This document shows, piece after piece, positions 30,223-37,715 of a DNA stretch of 64,000 nucleotides. The position numbers were made by a program, and so were the translations under genes. Under the pieces are notes generated by a model that ran no database searches, had not been told where the DNA came from, and saw nothing but the letters and a program-made list of their open reading frames with translations. Every line of letters begins with the position of its first letter. Positions within the stretch are counted from its first letter, which is position 1. Source of the DNA: an uncultured Phycisphaeraceae bacterium (GTDB lineage: Bacteria > Planctomycetota > Phycisphaerae > Phycisphaerales > UBA1924); NCBI GenBank assembly GCA_937899905.1, contig CALCCF010000041.1, positions 43,605 through 107,604 of the forward strand. Direction: 5' to 3'.

Positions 30223-31719
30223 CTATGGACACCCCGCGTCGAACGCGTTGCTGAATGCCAGGAAGTCGAACAGCGAGAGCCGGCCGTCGCCGTCGAAGTC
30301 GGCCTGGCAGGGCACGCGCACCGCGATCACCGCCGCCTCGCTCGCGGCGCTACGGAAGGGGTTGGTGACGACGACGTCGTAGTTCGCGACGTCCTCGACG
30401 GTGGCGTCAATCGTGAGCGTGGGCGTAGTGGCGCCCGAGACGCCGCCGCCGTCGACGAGGTCGACCCCGTCGCGCCGCCATTGGTAGCTGAGCGGCGGCG
30501 TGCCGGCCGCGACAACGCTGAACTCGGCCACGCCCCCGCCGGCGGGAAGCAGCACGACTGGCGTCGGCTGCGTTGGGAAGGAGGGCGACGTGAAGCACGT
30601 GGCCAGCAGCACGCTGACGTTATCGCTGAAGCTGTTGCCCACGACCAAGTCGTTGTCGCCGTCGCTGTCCAGATCGCCGATCACCACGGCCGCGGGGTCG
30701 CGATCGGCGGGATAGACCACCTCGCTCCCAAACGTGCCATCGCCGTTGTTCAGCAGCACGCTGATGCCGTCGCCTTCGGGGATAGACAGCCCCGAGAAGT
30801 TCGCCGCGGCGAGGTCGATATCGCCGTCGCTATCCAGGTCGCCGATCGCCACGTCCCGGGGGACACTGCCGACTTCGTATCGCACTTGCGCCGCGAAGGT
30901 GCCGTCGCCGTTGTTCAGCAGCACGCTGACGTCCCCACTGGCCCGGTTCCCCGTGACCAGGTCGTTGTCGCCATCAGCGTCCAGGTCGCCGATGACCACG
31001 GAGTCGGGACTGCTGCCCGTGGCGTAGCTCACATCGGGTCCGAAGGTGCCATCCCCGTTGTTGAGCAGGACGGTGACTGCGTTGTTCACCGCGGCCAGGT
31101 CGAGGTCGCCGTCGCCGTCGAGGTCGCCGATCGCGATCCGCGTCTCAAAGAAGCCGGTACCGAACACCACCGGGGGCGCGAAGGTTCCGTCGCCGTTGTT
31201 CAGCAGCACAACATTCGACGCGGCCAGGTCGTTGTCGCCGTCGCCATCGAGGTCGCCGATCGCCACGGCTTCGGTCGAGCCGGGCATGGCGTAGAGCACA
31301 TCGGGCGCGAAGGTGCCGTCGCCGTTGTTGAGCAGCACGCTGAGGTTCTCGCTGGTCCGATTCGCGGTGACCACGTCGTTGGCACCGTCGCCGTCCAGGT
31401 CGCCGATCGCTACGTCGATGGGCTCGCCGCCCTCGCCTACGGACACTGCCGGCGCGAGGGTGCCGTCCCCGTTGTTGAGCAGCACGCTGATGTCGTCGCT
31501 GGCCCGGTTCGACGCGACCACGTCGTTGACACCGTCGCCGTCCAGATCACCGATGGCGATGTTCCGGGGGTCGTTACCCGCGTCATAGGTCACCGTCGGC
31601 GCGAAGATGTCGGTGGGGTCGCAGTCCTGGGCGTGTGCCAATGTGGGCAGGGTGAAGGCGGGGAGGGCGAAGGCCAGCGCGGCCACGATGGGTTGGTGCA
31701 CGGGGCGGGTGTTGGGCAT
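30223..31719 (-). CDS. VCBS-repeat secreted protein with Ig-like domain and single-repeat GC-type dockerin module
   Basis: Tandem VAIGDLDGDGANDVVTANRTSENLSVLLNNGDGTF units; Ig-like PLSYQWRRDGVDLVDGGG; ends CQADFDGDGRLSLFDFLAFSNAFDAGCP. Confidence 0.88.
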   Translation of the reverse strand: MPNTRPVHQPIVAALAFALPAFTLPTLAHAQDCDPTDIFAPTVTYDAGNDPRNIAIGDLDGDGVNDVVASNRASDDISVLLNNGDGTLAPAVSVGEGGEPIDVAIGDLDGDGANDVVTANRTSENLSVLLNNGDGTFAPDVLYAMPGSTEAVAIGDLDGDGDNDLAASNVVLLNNGDGTFAPPVVFGTGFFETRIAIGDLDGDGDLDLAAVNNAVTVLLNNGDGTFGPDVSYATGSSPDSVVIGDLDADGDNDLVTGNRASGDVSVLLNNGDGTFAAQVRYEVGSVPRDVAIGDLDSDGDIDLAAANFSGLSIPEGDGISVLLNNGDGTFGSEVVYPADRDPAAVVIGDLDSDGDNDLVVGNSFSDNVSVLLATCFTSPSFPTQPTPVVLLPAGGGVAEFSVVAAGTPPLSYQWRRDGVDLVDGGGVSGATTPTLTIDATVEDVANYDVVVTNPFRSAASEAAVIAVRVPCQADFDGDGRLSLFDFLAFSNAFDAGCP

Positions 31720-31745
31720 CTCTTGAGATCTCCTTCTCTCAAGAG
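31720..31745 (-). promoter_or_regulatory. Leader hairpin presenting the Shine-Dalgarno in its loop
   Basis: Minus strand CTCTTGAG AGAAGGAGAT CTCAAGAG directly before ATG: perfect 8-bp stem, loop contains AAGGAG. Confidence 0.7.
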
Positions 31746-31772
31746 CATACCGGATTGTGCCCGCACACGCAA
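31744..31772 (-). promoter_or_regulatory. Sigma70-type promoter for the 30223..31719 gene
   Basis: Minus strand TTGCGT - 17 nt - TATGCT. Confidence 0.6.
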
Positions 31773-31824
31773 GAGCAAATCGGGCGGGACGCTCGGTCTT
31801 GTGTGAAGAGGGGCGGTCTGCCTG

Positions 31825-32646
31825 CTACGGGCAGCCGGCGTCGAAGGCGTTCTGGAAGGCGAGGAAGTCGAAGAGCGTGAGGCTGCCGTCACCGTCGAAG
31901 TCGGCGATAGGGTCGCCGGTGGCGAAGAGGTTCTGGAACTCCAGGAAGTCGAACAGTGTGAGTTCACCGTCACCATCGAGATCGGCCGCGCACGACTCGA
32001 TCCGCTGGCCCTCCGCCACGATGACCCAGTTGCACTCACCGACAAAGCCGCAGTCGATCTCGATTGGTTCTGGAACGCCGCATGCGTCCGAGGCGATGTA
32101 GCTCGGGCCGGTGCTGCCAAATGGGTTTCCGCCGATGAAGAATCGATCGCCGAGTAGCCCGCCGGCCAGGACGGCGAGGTCCTCGACCGCGATCTCAACC
32201 ATCAACGCGGTGCCGGATTCGACGGTGGCATCTACATCGACGGACAAGACTTCAAGAACCGGCAGGACCGGCGCGATGAGGGTCAAGACCGTCGAGCCGA
32301 TAAGGTCGGCACCCGTTACGGGAGGGCTGCCAGCTGGGATTTGGTAGAGGTTGATGGTGACATCGACCGTGTCCAAGGACTCCAGCGCGACAGATTCCAC
32401 CCCGAACTCGACGGCGCGGATCTCCACGGCGGTTTCGACGCCAAAGTCCGTGAGCGTGAAGGACCTCGACCACCGGGTGTCGCCGGTCGTCATCGGATCG
32501 GGAGAAACGGCGCACGCCACGCCGGCCCCGGCTACGACGACATCCTCGAGGCTGTGCGAGAGCCGGACCTGGGCGACAGCGGTTGCTGGGACGAAAGCGC
32601 TCGCGAAGACAACACTACCGGCGAACGTGATCAAGCGCGCTGGCAT
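31825..32646 (-). CDS. Secreted protein with GC-type dockerin-like module
   Basis: Signal peptide MPARLITFAGSVVFASAFVPATAVAQ; ends CAADLDGDGELTLFDFLEFQNLFATGDPIADFDGDGSLTLFDFLAFQNAFDAGCP. Confidence 0.85.
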   Translation of the reverse strand: MPARLITFAGSVVFASAFVPATAVAQVRLSHSLEDVVVAGAGVACAVSPDPMTTGDTRWSRSFTLTDFGVETAVEIRAVEFGVESVALESLDTVDVTINLYQIPAGSPPVTGADLIGSTVLTLIAPVLPVLEVLSVDVDATVESGTALMVEIAVEDLAVLAGGLLGDRFFIGGNPFGSTGPSYIASDACGVPEPIEIDCGFVGECNWVIVAEGQRIESCAADLDGDGELTLFDFLEFQNLFATGDPIADFDGDGSLTLFDFLAFQNAFDAGCP

Positions 32647-32666
32647 CGGGACCTCCCATTGCCAAC

Positions 32667-32695
32667 AGCTTACCAAAAACCACCCGCGCATGCAA
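32667..32695 (-). promoter_or_regulatory. Sigma70-type promoter for the 31825..32646 gene
   Basis: Minus strand TTGCAT - 17 nt (GCGCGGGTGGTTTTTGG) - TAAGCT. Confidence 0.6.
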
Positions 32696-32724
32696 GAGCA
32701 AACTTATGTGCCAGTGAGCGCGCG

Positions 32725-34029
32725 CTACGGGCAGCCCGCGTCGAACGCGTTCTGGAAGGCGAGGAAGTCGAAGATGGTGAACTCGCCGTCGCCGTCGAAG
32801 TCGGCGATCGGATCGCGTGCGTCGAACAGGTTCTGGAACGCCAGGAAGTCGAAGATGGTCAGCGAGCCATCCCCGTCGAGGTCGGCGGGGCAGGGCGAGT
32901 CAACGCACTGGTTGAGCAGCACGCTCGCTTCGCGGCTGCCCTCGACAGCGGCGGCGACGTCGATGGCGCCGTCGCTATTCAGGTCCGCGGCCACCACGCC
33001 CACGGGTCGCGCTCCAACCAGGAAACTCCGCTCCGCGTCAAACCTGCCGTCGCCGCGACCGATCAGCACGCTGACGTCGAGTCCACGCCCGTTGGCAACG
33101 ACCAGATCTGGAATGTCGTCGCCATCCAGATCGGCGATGGCGATGTCCATCGGCGCCGTGCCGGCGGCAAAGCTCTGGCGGGGTTGGAACGAGCCGCCGC
33201 GTCGGCCGAGAAGCACACTTGCCGTCCCGCCGTCATCGTTCGCAACGGCGATGTCGAGCACGCCATCGAGGTTCAGATCACCCAGCGCTAGGCCCTGGGG
33301 CTCATCGCCCGCGGCGAACGTTGCCTGATCCTGGAACGTGCCATCGCCGCGGCCGAGCAGCAGGCTGATGTCGTTGCTCTCCTCGTTGGACACGACCGCG
33401 TCGAGGTTGCCGTCTCCATCCAGATCGGCCAGCGCGACGTCCTGGGGCACGCGGCCCACGCGGACGCGTGCCAGCGTGTCGAACGTGCCGTCACCCTTCC
33501 CGATCAGGATGCTGGCGTCGTTATCGTCTTCGTTGGCAACGATCGCGTCGAGCGCGCCGTCACCGTTGAGGTCGCCGAGCGCGACGCCTTGTGGCGTTGT
33601 GCCGACGCTGAAGAGCTGCTGGCGCGCGAACGTGCCGTCGCCCCTGCCGAGCAGCACGCTGACGTCGCGACCCTCTTCGTTGGTTGCGACGATGTCGAGC
33701 ACATCGTCGCCGTTGAGATCACCCAGCGCGACGCCCTGTGGATCGCGACCGGCATCGAAGCGAAGCTGCTGCTCGAATGTGCCGTCGCCGCGCCCAAGGA
33801 GCACGCTGATATTGTCGGTCTCTCGGTTCGTGACGACCAGATCCGGGTTGCCGTCACGATTGAGGTCCCCGACGGCGATGTCCTGTGGCAGTGTGCCAAC
33901 GTCGTATCGGACCTCGTCGCCGAACAGCGCGTCGGGATCACAGTCCTGGGCGAGTAGGGCTGGTGGCAGGATTACCGGAACTGCCAGTGTGGCGATCCTG
34001 ATGCGGCGCGTGGCATGTAGTTGGGGCAT
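32725..34029 (-). CDS. VCBS-repeat secreted protein with GC-type dockerin-like module
   Basis: Tandem VALGDLNGDGALDAIVANEDDNDASILIGKGDGTF units; ends CPADLDGDGSLTIFDFLAFQNLFDARDPIADFDGDGEFTIFDFLAFQNAFDAGCP. Confidence 0.9.
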   Translation of the reverse strand: MPQLHATRRIRIATLAVPVILPPALLAQDCDPDALFGDEVRYDVGTLPQDIAVGDLNRDGNPDLVVTNRETDNISVLLGRGDGTFEQQLRFDAGRDPQGVALGDLNGDDVLDIVATNEEGRDVSVLLGRGDGTFARQQLFSVGTTPQGVALGDLNGDGALDAIVANEDDNDASILIGKGDGTFDTLARVRVGRVPQDVALADLDGDGNLDAVVSNEESNDISLLLGRGDGTFQDQATFAAGDEPQGLALGDLNLDGVLDIAVANDDGGTASVLLGRRGGSFQPRQSFAAGTAPMDIAIADLDGDDIPDLVVANGRGLDVSVLIGRGDGRFDAERSFLVGARPVGVVAADLNSDGAIDVAAAVEGSREASVLLNQCVDSPCPADLDGDGSLTIFDFLAFQNLFDARDPIADFDGDGEFTIFDFLAFQNAFDAGCP

Positions 34030-34334
34030 TGGTCTCTCCTCATCCTCGTCTTCGAGTCTCAAGATTATCGCAGGCATCGGTGATTTCTTATGTGTGCGAG
34101 GGGTATTGACTACGACCCGTCCCGCAGACTTCGCACCAACTTCACACTCGCGTGCAACGAGCCAAGTGAATCACGAGCGTGGTGGATTGAGCGGCTCGAG
34201 CGCTTGGCCGAACATCATGGCCGCCCGCTCGGACGCGAAGATCGATCAGTTGGTTGCGATGCTGGGCTGATCCTTCGTCATATCTGGCTGGGCTGCGATC
34301 ACCAACGGCCGGCCCGCCGTGACCATCGGCCAGT

Positions 34335-34461
34335 GTTCTGGGACGCACGTCACGGTTCTGGGACGAGACCCATGCAATTCTGGGACGCAACGCTCATGTT
34401 CTTGGACCGCCAGCACAGATTGTGGCGGTTGGCGCGATCGCAACGCTGCAGGTTGCGGTGC
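34335..34461. repeat. Array 3: degenerate repeats of about 21 bp
   Basis: ttctgggacgcacgtcacgg / ttctgggacgagacccatgcaa / ttctgggacgcaacgctcatg / ttcttggaccgccagcacaga / ttgtggcggttggcgcgatcg; unit starts 34336, 34356, 34378, 34399, 34420 (spacings 20, 22, 21, 21). Confidence 0.75.
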
Positions 34462-34633
34462 TTCGAGACGACATGGAATGCGGACATGGCCGATTGTCGG
34501 CTGCGTTTTCGGACGGACTCAGGCTTTCGAGGTTCACGATGAACTCACGCCCCATCGACGTGGCATCGCCCATCTCACCCAGCACGGCCGTGACCGTGCG
34601 CACGGACTCGGCCGACCGGGAAGGCGGTGCATC

Positions 34634-35290
34634 ATGAGCGTCATACCCGACGGCCGCAGCGAGGCGATCGACTGGTTCACCAATCGCCTAGCCGCGTGGC
34701 AGGCCGATCCTTCGGCGATCGGTCTCACGCCCGAACTCATCAACGATCTGGCAACAGCTGCCGCCGATGCTTCGTCGGCTCGGCAGACGGCCGAGCAGGC
34801 TAAGTTCGTCAAGCTCGCCGCCTCGCAGGCGTACCGCAACAAGGCCGACGCGATGCGCACCATCGGCGTCGGACTGGTTCAACAGATCCGCGGATATGCC
34901 AAGGCGACGGGCGACGAATCGGTCTTCTCGACGGCGTTGTTGCCCGATCCCGCACGACCCGAGCCCACCCCGGCCCCCGGCACGCCGTACGACTTCGGCA
35001 TCGAGCTTCGCCAGGACGGTTCGGTGGAGCTGAGCTTCAAGTGTGACAACCCGGGGAACGTTGCAGGCGTGACTTACGACGTGTCGCGACAGGACGACCC
35101 TCAAGGGGAGTTCGAGTATCTGCTCACCGCGGGCGAGCGCCGCTTTACCGATGCCACCGTGCCCGCTGGGACGGCCGTGGCCACCTACCGCGTCCAAGCC
35201 CGCCGCTCGACGCAGACAGGCGACCCGGCCCTGTTCTCTGTGCGCTTCGGCGTCGGCGGGAACGGCCAGGCGATGGCCGAGGCGGCGTAG
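34634..35290 (+). CDS. FN3-like domain protein, paralog of 11347..12045
   Basis: MSVIPDGRSEAIDWFTNRLAAWQADPSAIGLTPELIND...PDPARPEPTPAPGTPYDFGIELRQDGSVELSFKC...VPAGTAVATYRVQARR aligns end to end with the 11347..12045 protein. Confidence 0.75.
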   Translation: MSVIPDGRSEAIDWFTNRLAAWQADPSAIGLTPELINDLATAAADASSARQTAEQAKFVKLAASQAYRNKADAMRTIGVGLVQQIRGYAKATGDESVFSTALLPDPARPEPTPAPGTPYDFGIELRQDGSVELSFKCDNPGNVAGVTYDVSRQDDPQGEFEYLLTAGERRFTDATVPAGTAVATYRVQARRSTQTGDPALFSVRFGVGGNGQAMAEAA

Positions 35291-35391
35291 CCGAGTCAGC
35301 TCCGCGAAGTATCAGTCAGACCGTGAGTCACACAGACGTCTCCCCGGTTTGGTTGCGCTCATGAGGTGGACGGAGCTCCTATCCTCGATCC

Positions 35392-36456
35392 ATGACGAAC
35401 GGCCCGGACACCGCCTCACACTTCCTTGCAACCCTCGACGCCCTCCAAGCCGACGGCTTGGCCGAGCTCGATGCCGCCGGCGATGCGAACGCGCTGGAGG
35501 CATGGCGTGTCGCGTTCCTCGGGTCCAAGGGCCGGCTCAAGGCCGCGATGGCCGGCATGAAGGACGTGCCCAAAGAAGGTAAGCCGGCCGCGGGGCAGAA
35601 GGCGAACGCGGTGAAGACGGCCCTTGAGGGGGCGTTTGAGACCAAGGTCGGTGCGCTCGCCGGAGGTGGTGGCGCGAGTGGTGGAGCGATCGTCGACCTG
35701 ACCGAGCCAGGGCTGCACACGGCCAGTGCGCTCGGGCGGCGGCACATCCTGATGCAGGTGCGTGAAGAACTCGTCGAGGTCTGCGCACGCCTGGGCTTTG
35801 CGGTCGCGCACGGCCCGGAGCTCGAGGACGACGAGCACAACTTCGTGAAGCTCAACATCCCTGCCGATCACCCGGCCCGCGATCCGATCGACAACTTCTA
35901 CGTCGACGACCCCGCCAAGAGCGAGCGGCCGCGCATGCTGCGGAGTCAGACCTCGACCGTGCAGATCCGCACGATGGAGCGCGCGGTCAAGGAAGGGTGG
36001 GGCCCGCCGCTGAAGGTGATCTCGCCGGGCCGCGTGTACCGCCCCGACACCGTCGACGCGACGCACTCGTTCATGTTCCACCAGCTCGAGGGCCTGTACA
36101 TCGACGAGGGCGTCTCGATGGTCGACCTGAAGACCACGCTGCTGCAGTTCGCCGAGGCGTACTTTGGCAGCGGTGCACAGATCCGCCTGCGGCCTAGCTT
36201 CTTCCCCTTTACCGAGCCGAGCGCGGAATTCGACATGATGATCGCGCTGCGCCCGGGTGACGAGCCCGACTGGATCGAGCTGGGCGGCTGCGGCATGGTC
36301 GACCCCAACGTGCTCGAGGCCTGCGGTATCGACCCCGAACGCTGGAGCGGCTTCGCCTGGGGCTTCGGCATCGAACGGCTGGCCATGGGTAAGTACGGCA
36401 TCCCGGACATCCGCATGCTGTTCGAGAACGATCTGCGGTTCCTCAAGCAGTTCTGA
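35392..36456 (+). CDS. pheS: Phenylalanyl-tRNA synthetase alpha subunit
   Basis: FLGSKGRLKAAM, RTQTS-like LRSQTSTVQIRTM, GRVYRPDTVDATHSFMFHQLEGLYID, FRPSFFPFTEPSAE-like region, WSGFAWGFGIERLAMGKYGIPDIRMLFENDLRFLKQF. Confidence 0.96.
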   Translation: MTNGPDTASHFLATLDALQADGLAELDAAGDANALEAWRVAFLGSKGRLKAAMAGMKDVPKEGKPAAGQKANAVKTALEGAFETKVGALAGGGGASGGAIVDLTEPGLHTASALGRRHILMQVREELVEVCARLGFAVAHGPELEDDEHNFVKLNIPADHPARDPIDNFYVDDPAKSERPRMLRSQTSTVQIRTMERAVKEGWGPPLKVISPGRVYRPDTVDATHSFMFHQLEGLYIDEGVSMVDLKTTLLQFAEAYFGSGAQIRLRPSFFPFTEPSAEFDMMIALRPGDEPDWIELGGCGMVDPNVLEACGIDPERWSGFAWGFGIERLAMGKYGIPDIRMLFENDLRFLKQF

Positions 36457-37004
36457 TGGCGGTTGGCGACGACGGCATCGAGGTGCGCCGTTTGGGGCCA
36501 GAGCACGCCGAGGCGTACGTCGAGGTCCGACAGCGCATGCTCCGCGAAGAGCCGTGGTCGTTTGGGTCAAGCCCGGCGGACGATCTCGATCGTGAACGGC
36601 GAGTCACTCGCGATCTGCTGACCAGTGCCGATTGGGCATATGTAGCTGCGGTGGACGCCGATGCCATCGTCTCGACGGCGAGGCTGTTCCGAACGAACCG
36701 ACCCAAGCAGGCCCACGCGGCAGCGATTGTGAGCGTGTGGACGGATCCCGCATATCGTGGCCGCGGCCTTGGCAAACGCGTCCTGCTCGAGGCGTTCGAA
36801 GTGGCGCGTGGCTGGCCTGGTATCGAACGGATCGAGTTGAGCGTCAGTGCGCGGTGCGATCCGGCCCGGAGGCTGTACGAGTCTCTTGGATTCAAGTGTT
36901 GGGGCGTGCAGCCCGACGCGATGCGGGTGGGCGGCGAGTCGGCGGCGGAGTACTACATGCAGGTGGCGCTCAAGTCCGTCGTTCGCTCCCCAAGCCGACC
37001 ATGA
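36456..37004 (+). CDS. GNAT family N-acetyltransferase
   Basis: VSVWTDPAYRGRGLGKRVLLEAFEVA...LSVSARCDPARRLYESLGFKCWG; start overlaps pheS stop. Confidence 0.9.
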   Translation: MAVGDDGIEVRRLGPEHAEAYVEVRQRMLREEPWSFGSSPADDLDRERRVTRDLLTSADWAYVAAVDADAIVSTARLFRTNRPKQAHAAAIVSVWTDPAYRGRGLGKRVLLEAFEVARGWPGIERIELSVSARCDPARRLYESLGFKCWGVQPDAMRVGGESAAEYYMQVALKSVVRSPSRP

Positions 37005-37094
37005 TGGTGCGAAAGAGGCCGCCGACCACGCCGAATAAGCGACACTGGTGGGCCAACCCTAAACTGGCCTGAACAGAAGCGGAGGGGCCACCCG

Positions 37095-37670
37095 ATGGAC
37101 GAACAGCAGGACAACGCTCCAAAGACCGACGCACCCGAGGACAGCAAGCCCGAACGCGTCGATCGAGCCGCCGCCGCGGGCCTGCCCAGCGAGCACGGCC
37201 CGGAGGTGCGCGTGATCAAGCTGCGGCCGGCGATGTTCCGCGCCCGGCCGTTCTCGTTCATCGGGCTCGTGCTGCTGATGACGGCGGCGGGCGTGCTCGC
37301 GCTCTACGCGGCGATCCGCGACGCGCCAATCTGGCCGGCCGATGGCTTCTGGCTGATTGTCTGCCTGCTCGTGTTTGTTGGGGCGGCCATCACGATGTTC
37401 GTGTGGTACCTGCTGAAGCTGAGTGCATCCCTGGAGATCACCACCAAGCGCACGACCGAGAGCCACGGGCTGTTTAGCAAGGCCACCAGCGAGGTGCTGC
37501 ACGACAACATCCGCAACATCGCCGTCACGCAGAGCTTCATCGACCGCGTCTTCAATGTCGGCAAGCTCGAGATCTCCAGCTCGGGCCAGTCGGGCGTCGA
37601 GATCACGATGAAGGACGTCAAAAACCCACACGGTGTACGCGAGACCATCGACAAGTACCGCGAGCTGTAA
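37095..37670 (+). CDS. Bacterial PH-domain (YdbS/YdbT-like) membrane protein
   Basis: Two TM segments then LEITTKRTTESHGLFSKATSEVLHDNIRNIAVTQSFIDRVFNVGKLEISSSGQSGVEITMKDVKNPHGVRETIDKYREL. Confidence 0.8.
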   Translation: MDEQQDNAPKTDAPEDSKPERVDRAAAAGLPSEHGPEVRVIKLRPAMFRARPFSFIGLVLLMTAAGVLALYAAIRDAPIWPADGFWLIVCLLVFVGAAITMFVWYLLKLSASLEITTKRTTESHGLFSKATSEVLHDNIRNIAVTQSFIDRVFNVGKLEISSSGQSGVEITMKDVKNPHGVRETIDKYREL

Positions 37671-37715
37671 AGCCCACGGCACTCTGGTAGCACAGGGAAT
37701 ACTGGGCGGCGTCGA

